From NCBI GenBank assembly GCA_034231615.1, contig CM067298.1, positions 35,222,127 through 35,286,126 of the forward strand: DNA of 64,000 bases, in the 5' to 3' direction. Below are positions 47,211 through 62,000 of the stretch, in pieces (position 1 is the stretch's first letter; each line of letters begins with the position of its first letter). A program made the position numbers and the translations under genes. The notes below the pieces were generated by a model. It did no database searches and was not told the DNA's origin. It saw only the letters and a program-made list of their open reading frames with translations. This DNA comes from Meghimatium bilineatum. Taxonomy: Eukaryota; Mollusca; Gastropoda; Stylommatophora; Philomycidae.

Positions 47211-47608
47211 AAAATAAAAATAACCAAATGGTCGGTGGGTGCCGCAGTAACCAAAGTAACAAATAGTAATTCTAAATAAGATAAACAGGTTACTAGGAAT
47301 ACCTAACTATGAACATATCTAGATAAAAAGGTATATAAGAAATATGCAATAAAACAAAAAATGACAATTTTCCTACGTTGCAGCCCTATTGGGTCCTTTT
47401 TCAAGAAACACTCAAAACTGTTAATATACTTACGGTTTGTTGCCTTTTTTTTTTTGTGTGTGTTTCTTGAAAAAGGTCCCAATAGGACCGCAATGTAGGA
47501 AAATTGTCATTTTTTTGCTTTATTGCATATTTCTTAAATAACTTTTTATCTAGATATGTTCACAGTTAGGTATTCCTAGTAACCTGTTTATCTTATTTGC
47601 ATTACTAC
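47211..47608. mobile_element. Fold-back element with about 148-bp inverted arms
   Basis: The left arm (about 47264-47411) and right arm (about 47460-47607) are near-perfect reverse complements, from TAGTAAT / ATTACTA at the outside to AAGAAACAC / GTGTTTCTT at the loop. A 48-base loop includes a T run. The 12-base word CTCGAATTTAAC occurs just left (47199-47210) and just right (47609-47620), consistent with a target-site duplication. About 53 non-palindromic bases lie at the left inside the flanks. Confidence 0.8.
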
Positions 47609-47610
47609 TC

Positions 47611-47900
47611 GAATTTAACCGAACTTCTCATGATATCATTGTAGGTGCACTGTGTTGCATTTTCTGCAGAGCTGTGATATCTTCTGTTGTAATTGCTCGA
47701 ATTTAACCAAACTTCTCATGATCTCATTGTAGGTGCACCATGTTGCATTTTCTGCAGAGCTGTGATATCTTCTGTTGTGTTTACTTTAATTTAACTGAAC
47801 TTGATCTAGGTACAGTGTGTTAAAAGTGTTGGTACAGTGTAAGTACAGTGTATGTACACACTATGTTGCATTTTCTGCAGAGCTGTGATATCTTCACTGT
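47611..47900. repeat. Tandem repeat, 88-bp unit, about three copies
   Basis: The unit runs from GAATTTAACCGAACTTCTCA through GTAGGTGCAC to TGTGATATCTTCTGTTGT. Copies start at 47611, 47699 and about 47787; the last has an internal insertion. A further remnant lies at about 47171-47210, left of the fold-back element. Confidence 0.85.
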
Positions 47901-47959
47901 TTGATCCATCACATCAATTTTAGAACAATGATTATGGCCATACATTGAACCACAACTTA

Positions 47960-48895
47960 AAAACACCCAAATGGGCTTCCATAAGAACAAAATCTGTATG
48001 GATGCTATCTTTACACTTGGAAAACTAACAGAAAGAGCCACAGAAAACAACAAAGAATTATACATCGCATTTGTTGACCAAGAAAAGGCATTCAACAGAC
48101 AACAACTATGGAAAACATTATCAATATACAGAATACCAGAACATTTAATCAATATATGCAAGGGCATTTATACTTGTAGGCAATGTGAAGTAAGGACAAA
48201 TGCAGGAGTGTCCAATAAGTTCCAAATCCAATCAGAAATTTGCCAGGACTGTGTCCTATCCCTCTACTTTTTATAACATATATCAACCACATCTGTAAAC
48301 AAACAAGCATCAACAAAGAAGATAACATGAAAGACATATTTAACGATGGCCAGATGACCAAGTACTAAAAATAACATCAGAAGAACAATTGCAAGAACAT
48401 ATGAACAGACTCCACACATGTTGAAAATTCAACATGAAGATTAGTATTGAAGAGACTGAAATATGGCAATAGCAAAGAAAGAAAGAAATATCACAATCTC
48501 CATTGATAATAAATACCTTAAACACTTACTTAGGAAGCATTATATCGAGTGCAGAGAAAAACAGTAAAGAGATACACAATAAATGCAACAAAACATACCA
48601 GATCCTAGGACAGAGATGACATGTATTTTTAAGAACAATAATTTAAACATAGACACTAAAGTTGTGTTATACAAGACTATTGTTATCCCATCACTGTGCT
48701 ACCAGTGCCAGACCAGGACAATGACAGCACAAGACAAAAGAAAAATAGTGACAGCAGAAATGACACATGTATGAAGAATACTCAGTGTCATTAAGACATA
48801 GAATTAGAAATGATATAATCAGACAGATAACCAAAACATTACCAGTATTGGAACACATCAAAAGACAACAGATCAAGTGATTTATAGCTTTAGGT
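47960..48895 (+). mobile_element. RTE-like LINE, reverse transcriptase and C-terminus
   Basis: M-G-F-H-K-N-K-I-C-M-D-A-I-F-T-L, E-L-Y-I-A-F-V-D-Q-E-K-A-F-N (first catalytic Asp), then broken frames to C-Y-Q-C-Q-T-R-T-M-T-A-Q and the S-I-G-T-H-Q-K type remnant of H-I-K-R-Q-Q. The Y-A-D-D box is destroyed by deletion near 48340. Same family as 4525 and 5690. Confidence 0.8.
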
Positions 48896-51109
<2,214 letters not shown>

Positions 51110-51270
51110 TTAGCAGATAACTAAGATCCCAAAAGTACCTCCTCATGGTGCACCCTGGAAACAGAAATACAGCTGCTCATGTTGACTCTGGCTAAAACGT
51201 TTGGGATCGTGCCCATGAATGTGGAGGCAGCAGATGGAAAGAAAATCAACTGCAAGAGATACAGGCAATA
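51110..51270 (+). repeat. Dispersed repeat D, copy 2
   Basis: Matches 43480-43660 in inverse orientation, with the same blocks in the same order. Confidence 0.6.
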
Positions 51271-51721
51271 TCACCAACACCTGCATACCAACACATGCAT
51301 TGACATGTCAACACATAGTGATCATAGTATGTTTGGAGGAAGCATTGATTGGAGGGGCATCCAATATAGATGTTACAAAGTGGGTAAATGGTATGAGAAA
51401 TATAAAGAGTCACTGTGTCAGACTCTATAAGGATAACATAATGAGTACACTGAGAAGGCAGCACAGCACCAGAGGGCAGTGCCATGTGCAAAGAAAATCA
51501 GAAAACATTTCAAGGAAATCAGAACTAAAGCATTGTCAGCTCAACACAGACCTCTGGTTACCAGTGCTTCCAGCCCGGGCCCAACTCTACTGTTTAATTT
51601 TCCTATATCAGATTCAAGCTCGTTGAGAGAAAATGTTCAGTACCCAATGGACACGGGTATAAACGTCCAAGAAGACGTTGTTCTTCAGCTTAAAAACAAA
51701 CTTTTAAATGACTATGGAGTC
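51271..51721. other. Intron DNA
   Basis: Overlapping ORFs without recognised motifs; probably a decayed repeat. Confidence 0.35.
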
Positions 51722-52802
51722 ATTTAGCTTGGTGGATAAAGCTGCTTCTTTTCAGTTGCCCCATTGCTAGATTTTGGAATCTTTCCTTCATTGGATGACT
51801 TGGCATAAACTGAAACTTTTCTGTTTGTATCAGTACCTTTGTTTCACCAAGTCTTTGCATTCTTCTCATTTTCTGCATATCTTCTATGGGTGTTGATTTC
51901 ATTGCTCGCAGCATTATCCTGAGCACCTGGTTTTGTACTTTATCTAGTTCTTGTAATGTGGTGTTTGATTCAGGACACCATGCAGCTGAACATTATTCCA
52001 GGTATGGTCTTAAGCCTTGCTACTAAACTTTACAGAGTATATAACCACTGGCTCCCCATGTGGTTCCACTTAGTTTTCTCAGGATAGCTAACTTCCTCCT
52101 GGCTTTTGTTGTTGCTTTGTTTATGTGCTGCTTCCATGTCAGCTTATCATCAAAAGTAACTCCGAGGTATGTGGGTTGTTTGTCTTCTTTCAAGAGCTCT
52201 CCATCTATCTTGATATGACCAGCTTTTTGTTTTGGTGAGAGGGTAAAGAGTGTAGTGCTGCACTTATCTGTGTTAATGCTGACGCACCATCTATTTGCCC
52301 ATAAGGTTAGGGCATCAATAGCTTTTTGTATTTGTTTAGTAGCAACTGTCGCATGTTCTTCCATGCACCAGATCACCAGGCCATCAGCATACATTGCCAC
52401 TTTGATCCCACGTGGTAGTTCAGCAACTAGGTCATTGATGTAAATAAAAAAAGTGTGGGTGACAGGAATCCTCCCTTGGGGATTCCAATCTAATTGTACC
52501 CTGGCTCTTCTATTATGCAGGTATGCTTTTACCCATTTGTACATTCTTGAGTTAACCCTGCAATTTCACAATTTCTTTAAGAGTCCTTTCCAAACCTTAT
52601 CAAATGCTTTCCTGAGGTCTATTCATGCTGCTAATACCAGTTTCTTATCTTGGAAGGCATCCTCAATCTCTTGGGAAAGGTAGGTTGCCTGATCTTTGGT
52701 AGAGAAGCATTGTCTGAAGCCTGTTTGCTGTGATACCAGAAGGTTTTCACTTTCAAGGTACCACTGCATCCTAAGATTCTTAATGCGTTCCATTGTTTTG
52801 CA
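51722..52802 (-). mobile_element. RNase H-type LINE, reverse transcriptase segment
   Basis: On the minus strand it matches 60950-62065 of the full-length LINE closely. It includes M-Y-K-W-V-K-A-Y-L-H-N-R-R-A, L-T-L-W-A-N-R-W-C-V-S-I-N-T-D-K and Q-P-T-Y-L-G-V-T-F-D-D-K. The catalytic box reads Y-A-D-G, so the second Asp is lost, and the Q-G-G-V-L-S-P region is deleted. Both ends are truncated. Confidence 0.88.
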
Positions 52803-52827
52803 TTGTATCTTTATATGACCAAACAGG

Positions 52828-55800
52828 TGTAGTATTCTACCCCGGATTATAACATAATACCTCTACACTAAACATTAAATTCCACTAACAAAGTTTGGAG
52901 TGGAATATCAGTCATGTTGTTGGAAAACAACTTGGATGCAGTGACCACAGGCCAGTCTTCCTGACTGTAGAAAATGAATCGGTATATTTTTAAAAAAGCA
53001 GCACTACTCTAGGTAGAACTATAAGAAGGCAAGCTGGATATGTACCTGCACTACACCAGTGTACGTGCTAGAGATTTACCTACAGATAATGACATCAAAA
53101 AGGTATTAAATGAATTCTGTAGATGTATATTACAAGGTGCTCATAAAACCATCCCTAGTTGAGCCCATAAAAACTACAAACCTTATTTGAGCAGTGAACT
53201 AGAGATACTCTAAAATGAAGTGGAAACATCTTGACAGCAATCGGATACAAGACCATGTCAAGAACACCATAATATATATCAACAAGATATGACCAAATTT
53301 CAGAGAGCAAGCTACAAGGGGAGTAGCTGGAGAGAGAACAAAATTCCTGAAAGATATGAAGAAACTGGAAATTGGTAAAGCAACTTAACAATTTACTGGG
53401 AGAAATCAAAAGGTCACATTACAAAAAACTGGAAACATCCTTATGAGAAAACAGGCAGCTGACTACTTTGCAGACTCATATGTTGAAAATAAGAACATCA
53501 AAATTGGCCCAGATAAATTTCTTCTTCTTCAGCATACATTCTCAAAATTCCCCTGCTCCTCTCTTGAAGTAAGCTATTTGTCCCACTAGATTTCCAGCAG
53601 GATATAGTCCAGAGAATAGAAATGTGTTGTCTCCATTTTATTTGTGTAATGGCCCAAGACATCCATCTTCAGAGGTCCCCAGAGAAACAGCTGGAGATTC
53701 ATGAGAAATGAGAATATTTAAAACTGAAGATGGAACCATATCTGAAGTCATGGAGGCACCAATCACACTGAGAGAACTGGAGCATGCAGTATCTAAACTG
53801 AAAACGAATAAGTCACCAAGTGTTGCTGGAGTGTCCAATGAAATGATAAAAATCTGGGAATTACAGCAAAAACAAAACTGTTGCAGATCATCAATATATT
53901 TTGGACTACAGGCAAAGTTACCCAGACCTGAAGGGAAGCAATCATGATACTAATATCAGAATCAGGAAAAGACGTCACCACAGTCTCAAACTACAGACCA
54001 ATCAATCTCACAAGCTGTCTATACAAAACTATGGAGCTTATTGTCAACTAAAGGCTGCAGGGGTACATTTAAAGCAAAAACAGTCCTGTAACACAACAGG
54101 CAGACTTCAGGCAATGCTACTCTACTGAAGATCAGGTAACTTACCTTTCTCAAGAGATAGAGGATGCATTTCAAGATAAGAAACTGGACCTAGTAACCTG
54201 GATAGATCTGAGGAAATATTTTGACAAGGTTTGGAAAGAAGGACTTCTAAAAAAATTGAGAAATTGCAGAGTGAATGATATGATGTATAAAGGGATAAAA
54301 GCATAACTACATACCAGAAGAGCTAGAGTATAACTAGATGGTTGCACAAGCATCAAAGTCCTATGTCATGAAGTACCACAGGGAGAGGTATTGTCTCCAC
54401 AATGTTTCTGATCTACATCAATGATCTGGTTGCTGAGCTACCACATGATACAAAAGTGGCAATTTATGCTGATGACTTGATAATATGGTGCATGGAAGAA
54501 CATGCAACAGTAGCTACCAAACAGGTACAGACAGGTTATGGATGCCTTAACCACATGGGCAAACAGATGGTGTGTCAATATCAACATATTTAAGTGCAGG
54601 ACTAATCTCTTTACTCTTTCACTGAAACAAGTAGCTGGTGACATAAAGATAAATGGAGAGTTTCTGAAAGAAGACAACAACCCACATATCTTGGAGTTAC
54701 ATTTGACAGTAGGCATTCATGGAAAGAATACATCAACAAAAACCAGAGAAAGACATGAGAAAACTAAGTGGAAACAAATGGGAAGCAAATTGAAAAATAC
54801 TCTGTATAGTTTATAAGCAGGGCATACAATCACACCTGGAATATGGGTCAACTATAGTGTCCAGCATCAAATACTGCATTACATGAGCTAGATAAGGTAT
54901 AAAACCAGGCATTTAGAATCATTACAGGAGCAATAAAATCAACACCCATAGTAGAGATGAAGTTAATGGGGAAACTACAAACACTGAGTAAACAGAGAGA
55001 CACAAAGGTGCAAAGGTTCTAATACAAGCAGAAAAGTTTCACTGTATACCAAGTCATCCAATGAATGACATATTTCAAAACTTAACACTGAGGCGACTGA
55101 AAAGTACGGTAGCTTTATACATCAGATCAAAGGACTGCAGAAAAATCCAAGACTTGCCTGAAGTTGACTACCTGGAGTCTGTACCATCAAAACCCTTGGA
55201 GAGAGGATAGTGGAATATCTATTCATATTCAGACTGACACAACAGGACTTTTCTGTGAGAATGAACATAATAGTGTTCAATGTAAGACAGTTACTCTGTA
55301 TTCTTTTCTGGATGATAAATATCCACAATGCCTATGGATCAGATTATGGACAGATGGGTCAGCAGAGAATGCAGTGAAAAATGGAGGAGCTGGAATATAT
55401 ATAGAGTACCCAAACAATGTTAGGGATACAATAAAAGTACCAATAGGGAAATTCTGTCATAATTATGATGCAGAAATCCATACAATCAAGTGGCAACCTA
55501 AAAACTTCTGAGTGCCAATCTTGGTTCACAGCCTCTAGTACTCCTGAAAGATGCAAGATCAGCACTCCAATCACTCCAGTCCAGAAAACTACTAGACCAG
55601 CAAATACTACTGACTGAACTAAGTAATCCATGTAAAGTAGCTATGCAATAAGAAAGCGGATCATCTGGCTAAATAGGAAGCTGCTGAGGATCAACCAGAC
55701 ACGCCAGGTTAGGTTAGAATAACATACTATCAAAAGAAACAGATGATCAAGGCAATTAGAAAACCAACTCTAACACAAGATGGCTACCAAATTATGAACA

Positions 55801-56092
55801 GACCAAACCAGGTTGCCATTCTGTGCCTTAGAGCAAGACTTTACTGACTCCATAGCCACATGTATACAAAGTTCAAGATTGACAACATGGCTACATGTAC
55901 AAGCACCTCAGAAAGCAGGACATATTTTTCAGGAATGCCAGAAATATGAAATGTTGAGGCAAATACACTGGTCCAGAGAAATAACAGTGGAAGAAAAATT
56001 CTATGGACCTCTGTATGAGTTACAGAACACACTCAAGTTTATAGAAGAAACAAAACTTCAGAAAGAACCATGTATCATCACTGGACCATAAT
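52828..56092 (+). mobile_element. RNase H-type LINE, older copy, 5'-truncated
   Basis: Starts in the end of the endonuclease domain and covers the whole reverse transcriptase, with many stops and shifts: N-Y-R-P-I-N-L-T-S-C-L, W-I-D-L-R-K-Y-F-D-K-V-W, V-P-Q-G-E-V-L-S-P, and the catalytic box in a shifted frame near 54465. RNase H follows (T-D-G-S-A-E-N-A-V-K-N-G-G-A-G, then N-Y-D-A-E-I), with its last motif deleted near 55650. The C-terminus ends G-P-L-Y-E-L-Q-N-T-L-K-F. It is noticeably more diverged from 59031 than its left neighbour is, and it carries a small repeat insertion (53519-53685). Confidence 0.88.
53519..53685 (-). repeat. Small LINE-derived repeat, copy 6, inside a LINE
   Basis: Same blocks as 9770-9940 (plus strand CTTCTTCTTCAGCATACATT, GTCCAGAGAATAGAAATGTG, ATTTGTGTAATGGCCCAAGA). 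The LINE coding homology is interrupted here, which dates this insertion after the LINE. Confidence 0.65.
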
Positions 56093-56591
56093 TTAATTAT
56101 AATTAATTGTATTCTAGCAATCAAAAACAGTTATCTTAAAAAGGCAATAAGAAAAATTGAACTTTTAATTATATCACTGGTCAACATCAAATTTGTTTTC
56201 TATGGGTTTTTTAAGGATAATTTGATTTAGAATAATTTTGTTGTGCCGAATCCAAAAATCACATTGGTTTTGCTCAATCAGGTTAAGTTTTTTGTATCTA
56301 GCATCACATGAGGTTTTTTATAGGTGGGTCATATTCCATGTCAAATCAATCAGTAAAACGACAATTGATTTCCACACATTTGATCAAAAATGTTGTTTTT
56401 TCCTATTTAAAAGGATAAATGATATAGAAAGCAAGTATTTTATTGTCACATGTATGGATATTTTCATGCCATATGTTGCAACATTTCTTAATCTATCTTG
56501 GAATATACAAATTATGAAGATTTAACATGTTTAAACTTACTAGTATTGCTAATTTTATTTTCATATTTTTTTAAGGTTTCAAGTGATTCAA
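56093..56591. other. Intron DNA
   Basis: AT-rich; no feature recognised. Confidence 0.4.
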
Positions 56592-57675
56592 ATGGCTTCA
56601 ACCAGAAGATCTTGCAGAAATAAGCCTAACATCTTCTGCTACATCTGCGGGGAATACACCTTCATTCCTAATAGGGATATAGTCACAAATTTCATAAAGC
56701 AAGTTTACCATGCGTATTTTGGTATAAAACTTGGTGAACATTATGAACCCAGAGATTGGAGACTGTTCATTGACAGCTACAAGAGATCACTAAAATGTGT
56801 TCTGTTTCACAATGGCAATCAGTTTGCTTCTGTACCCCTTGCTCACTTGATTACACTGAAAGAGAAGTATGAAGCGGTGAAGTATATGCTGGATAAAGTT
56901 TCTTATTATCAGCACGAGTGGTATATTTGTGTTGACTTGAAGATGGTGAATTCCTATTGGGACAACAGTCTGGCTTTACAAAGTACCCCTGCTTTCTGTG
57001 CATGCGGCATAGTAGGGACATGTCTCAGCACTATAGAAGAAGGACTGGCCAGCACAAGAAGAATTGGTGCCGGGTAAATCAAAGAACATCATCAACAATC
57101 CTCTGGTAGACAGAAACAAGATACTATTCCCACCGCTGCATATCAAGCTTGGCTTGATTAAACAGTTCACCAAAGCCCTGGACAAGGATGGTGGCAACTT
57201 CACTTACTTGTGCCGTGCTTTTCCAGGATTAACCATAGAGAGGTTGAAACATGGCATTTTTTTATGGTCCTCAAATTTGTCAGCACATCAGAGATCCTGA
57301 GTTGGAAAAATCAATGAACAAATTGAAATTGGAAGCATGGAAGGTCTTTGTTCTGGTTGTGAAGAATTTTTTGGGCAACAATAAAGCCAGTAACTATAAA
57401 GAAATTGTCAACAATATGCTGATTTCTTTCAAAAACCTTGGATGCAACATGAGCATAAAAGTGCATTATTTATTCTCACATATGGATTGGTTTCCCGAGA
57501 ATCTTGGATCAATGAGTGGGGAGAGAGGTTCCATCAGGACATAAAAGAGATGGAGATCAGGTATCAAGGACATTGGGATGCAGTAATGATAGCTGATTAT
57601 TGCTGGTCTCTGAAGTAAGACATCGCTGTTGCTGAGCACTCAAGAAAGTCAAAGAAATTGAAGTTTATGTCTTGA
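56592..57675 (+). pseudogene. Decayed copy of a repetitive uncharacterised gene family (retrogene- or transposon-like)
   Basis: From the ATG at 56592 it encodes M-A-S-T-R-R-S-C-R-N-K-P, F-C-Y-I-C-G-E-Y-T, H-A-Y-F-G-I-K-L-G. It then jumps to Y-E-P-R-D-W-R-L-F-I-D-S and K-C-V-L-F-H-N-G-N-Q-F-A-S-V-P-L-A-H, and after frame changes L-H-I-K-L-G-L-I-K-Q-F-T-K-A-L-D-K, F-L-G-N-N-K-A-S-N-Y, H-Y-L-F-S-H-M-D-W-F-P-E-N-L-G, ending with H-W-D-A-V-M-I-A-D-Y-C-W-S-L-K, a stop, and a short basic tail. I recall full-length proteins of this type in many invertebrate gene sets, often as near-identical multi-copy predictions of unknown function. Relative to those, a middle block after H-A-Y-F-G-I-K-L-G is missing here. 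It has no introns and at least three frame breaks. It is not part of the SRCR gene. Confidence 0.75.
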
Positions 57676-58196
57676 ATTTTGCTCAGTGATGACATAATTT
57701 TCATGTCCCTACCTTTTTCAATGCCTTCTCTTCATTTATATAATTCCATGTTTGTAACATTTAATAAATACATTCTGTTAAAGTCTTTTTATGTGAGAAA
57801 TGTAACACATAAATCAACTACTAATATCACCAAATGTAGTTATGAATAGGCTATAGTCTGAGAATAGAATTTTTTTAAATCAATTTAAAAAAAAAACCTG
57901 ACTTGATTGAGAAAAATGGATGTCATTTTTGGCTTCAGTGGCACAAAATGATCCTAATTCAGTTAAAAAAAATTGTTGACAACTTTCAACTTCATTTTTT
58001 TTTGTAAACCAGTGTATTGAACGGGTTTTTTTACTGTCAGTTTTTTTCTTCAAAAACAGTTAAAATGGCAATAAGAAAAGTTGAAATTTAATTATATTGA
58101 ATGGGTTTTATTTTTACTGTAAGTTTATTTTTTGATGTTTCTATAATATATTTTTTTGGAGTGAAATAATGAGACAAATACAATTTTGTGTTTCAG
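57676..58196. other. Intron DNA before exon 10
   Basis: T- and A-rich; no feature recognised. Confidence 0.4.
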
Positions 58197-58386
58197 AAAT
58201 GACAATTGGCCTGCGAGAGGGAAATAACCAATCTGGCATTCTGTACATAAAACATGATGATAATGAGATGGAGATCTGTGCAGATAACTGGAGAGATACT
58301 GAGGCTACAATTGCATGCCATAATTTTGGTTTTAATGTAGGCAGAATTTGGACCAAAGAAGGTAGCAGCACAAATATTTTAACAAG
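58197..58386 (+). CDS. Exon 10: SRCR domain 5, N-terminal part
   Basis: The acceptor GTGTTTCAG ends at 58196, and phase-1 entry gives E-M-T-I-G-L-R-E-G. The exon encodes G-I-L-Y-I-K-H, M-E-I-C-A-D (cysteine 1) and E-A-T-I-A-C-H-N-F-G-F-N-V-G-R (cysteine 2), then about 16 more residues to N-I-L-T. The usual W-G before cysteine 1 is E-M here. The donor GTAGTA after 58386 (phase 2) was chosen over a GTAGCA about 25 bases earlier, because only phase 2 keeps exon 11 open. Confidence 0.77.
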
Positions 58387-58639
58387 GTAGTAAATTCTAT
58401 TCATATCATTGTGGCTTTTAAATACTTACTTACACAATGTCCTAATTCCAAAAGGTCAAGGAAAATTTTATTTTTAGTAATTGTAGATTTAAATTACTAC
58501 TTTAGTAATACTGGAGATAAATGAAATACCTTGTCAGAAAAATGCATTAAACCTATGAAAAAAATCATTGTCACTACATTTCTTGCCTTATTTTCTTACT
58601 AATGTCTTTTGTCAATAACTCCCATGGATGACAGAGAAA

Positions 58640-59030
58640 TGCAGGCCAGCAAACTTTGCATTTTTTTGGTGAGAAATGCTAGGTGTACCAACACTACAGA
58701 TGCAATGATAAATCTGATAGAAAAATTATGAACTAGTTGGCCCAGACATATATGCTGTATTTCTGACAGCAAGTCATCATTCTGGGATACTGAAACAATG
58801 GTATTCCTCCCTTTGATGCCTCCCTTCGGAAACTAAACATGCATCCATAGCCTCCCCCCCACCCTACCCCTCCCAATACAACCATGCTTTTGAGACAGCA
58901 AACTTTATGTGTCTGAGCACCACCTCAATTACTCAATTAAGTGAGACCTACGCTTTTGTCAGAAAATCTATTAGCTGTTACGCTGTCTCTACTTGCTCGC
59001 TGCTAAAGGAATTATTTCATCATCATTGCC
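58640..59030 (+). repeat. Dispersed repeat B, copy 4, target of the full-length LINE
   Basis: AAACATGCATCCATAGCCTC, AACCATGCTTTTGAGACAGC, ACCTCAATTACTCAATTAAG, CTGCTAAAGGAATTATTTCA and TCATCATTGCC give the order of 22905-23310. The LINE at 59031 inserted at its TCATCAT end. Confidence 0.6.
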
Positions 59031-62000
59031 CCATCAAGGCCAGCACCGTGCAGTGGTGATGGGGGCTTAGTTCAGCCATCAGGGGCTGGAAACTAAGACT
59101 GGTCGGGCAGTCCCTTTCGAGCAGGACCATAGTCCTGCCCAAGTAAGCAGAGTGCTGAAGACGGAGGCATCCAGCCAAAAGGCGCACAGATAATCAGGAT
59201 GCCACGCACAAAACACAATGGAAACATGTCTGTATCTATAAAAAGTTATGGTGCCTGCCCTGTGGCGGACGTTCAGGCAGGGACGGTGCCAGGCCCTATA
59301 CCTCGAAAGGGCCCAACCTCAGTTACTGAAATTCCTTCTCAATTGCCTCGAGGAGCCAGGAGGCAAGGGAATAGAGCTACTGGCCAAACAAACTTTAAAC
59401 GACCAATAAAAATAATGCAATGGAATGCTGAGGGTGTCAACAGTAAAAGAGATGGATACAGCAAAAAATTGGAACTTGAAAATTTCCTCAGTGAAGAACA
59501 AGTTAATATATGCTGTATCCAAGAAACACACCTCAGCAGCGACATTGCCTTCAAAATCAGAGGCTACCAGTGCTACCGATATGACCGAAAGGACAGGCGA
59601 AAGGGTGGAATTCTGACACTTGTTAAAAACAATATCAGCGCATGTCAGCTGGAAGTATATATGGAAGGGGCAGAATACCAGTTGCTCCACCTAAAAACAG
59701 ACAGTGCAGAATTCCATCTCCTGAACTACTACTGCCCAAATAATAAACCATTGGCACTAGACACAATTCCAGATAAAGAGAGACTTATGGTGTGTGGTGA
59801 CTTCAACAGCCACTCTCAGAGCTGGGGCTACGATCATATCGACAAGAGAGGTGAGGAACTTGAGAGCTGGCAGGATGAAAATAATCTCATCCTTATTAAC
59901 CAGCCAGCAGACTCACAATCTTCTACTCGAGAGCATGGCACACCACCTCTACACCAGATCTGGCATTCCACTCACCAGGCCCAGAATGGAACATCATACG
60001 TGTTGTTGGAAAGCAGTTTGGGGGTAGTGACCACAGACCAGTATTTCTGAAAATCCACAATGAATTTACCAAGGACAGCAGCACGCTCACTAGGTGGAAC
60101 TATAAGAGGGCAGACTGGAAAATGTACCAGCATTTAATCAGTGTTCTAGCTAAGGACATGAACTTGGACAAAGACATCAATAGAGCAGTGAGTGAATTTA
60201 ATAGATGTATACTACATGCTGCTAGTAAAACCATACCCAGGGGGGCACGCAAAAACTACAAACTCTACTGGAATGATGAACTGGAAAAGCTGCAAAATGA
60301 GATGGAAACATCTAGACAGCAGGCTGAGAACAGACCTAGCCAAGAACATCACAACAAATATCAGCAAACAAAGGCTAAATTTCAAAGAGCCAAGTTACAA
60401 GCCAGACGGAGTAGCTGGAAAGAAAAAACAAGAGTCGCTGAACCTAGAAAGAGATACTAGGAAATTATGGAAACTTGTAAAACAACTAAATGATGAAGGT
60501 ACAGGGAGAAATACCAGGATCACACTTTATAAAGATAGAAACAATTTAACATTTTAAACATGCAGCTGATTCCTTTGCAGAAGACAATAACATCAAAGTC
60601 AGCCCAGACAAACAACAGGAGGTTCGAGAGAACCAGCAACACATTGGACAAGGCGAACCTATACCTGAAGTCATGGAGGCACCAATCACAATGAGAGAAC
60701 TGAAGCATGCAATATCCAAATTGAAAATGAAAAAGTCCCCTGGAGCTGATGGAGTGTCCAATGAAATGATTAGAAACCTGGGCATTGCAGCAAGAGCAAA
60801 GCTACTGCAGATCTTTAATACAAGCTGGTCCACGGATAATGCATCACAGGCGTGGAGAGATGCAATAATGATACCACTCCTCAAATCGGGAAAAGATGGC
60901 AACACAGTCTCCAACTACAGGCCCATCAGCCTCACAAGCTGTCTATGCAAAACAATGGAACGCATTATCAATCTTAGGATGCAGTGGTACCTTGAAAGTG
61001 AAAACCTTCTCGTATCACAGCAAGCAGGTTTCAGACAGTGCTACTCTACTGAAAATCAGGCAACCTACCTCTTCCAAGAGATTGAGGATGCCTTCCAAGA
61101 TAAGAAATTGGTACTAGCTGCATGGATAGACCTCAGAAAAGCATTTGATAAGGTCTGGAAAGAAGGGCTCCTAAAGAAATTGCGAAATTGCAGGGTTAGC
61201 TCAAGAATGTACAAATGGGTAAAAGCATACCTGCATAATAGAAGAGCCAGGGTACAATTAGATGGTCGCAAGAGAAAGAAAGTTCTACTGCGTCATGGAG
61301 TCCCCCAGGGAGGAGTCCTGTCACCCACACTTTTCTTGGTTTACATCAATGATCTAGTTGCTGAACTACCACATGGGATCAAAGTGGCAATGTATGCTGA
61401 TGATCTGGTGCATGGAAGAACATGCAACAGTGGCCACTAAACAAATACAAAGAGCTATCGATGCCCTAACCTTATGGGCTAATAGATCGTGCGTCAGCAT
61501 TAACACAGATAAGTGCAGCACTACACTCTTTACCCTCTCACCAAAACAAAAAGCTGGTCATATCAAGATAGATGGAGAGCTCTTGAAAGAAGACAAACAA
61601 CCCACATACCTCGGAGTCACTTATGATGATAAACTGACATGGAAGCAGCACATAAACAAAGCAACAACAAAAGCCAGGAGGAAGTTAGCTATCCTGAGAA
61701 AACTAAGTGGAACCACATGGGGAGCCAGTGGGAATATACTCTGTAAAGTTTAGCAGCAAGGCATAAGACCATACCTGGAATAATATTCAGCTGCATGGTG
61801 TCCTGAATCAAACACCACATTACAAGAACTAGATAAAGTACAAAACCAGGTGCTCAGGATAATGCTGCGAGCAATGAAATCAACACCCATAGAAGATATG
61901 CAGAAAATGAGAAGAATGCAAAGACTTGGTGAACGCAGAGACACAAAAGTACTAATTCAGGCAGAAAAGTTTCAGTGTATCCCAAGTCATCCAATGAAGG

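Noticed and set aside
58347-58366. Earlier GTAGCA donor for exon 10
   Set aside because: It leaves phase 1, and exon 11 then meets a stop at once. The GTAGTA donor after 58386 leaves phase 2 and keeps all cysteines in frame.
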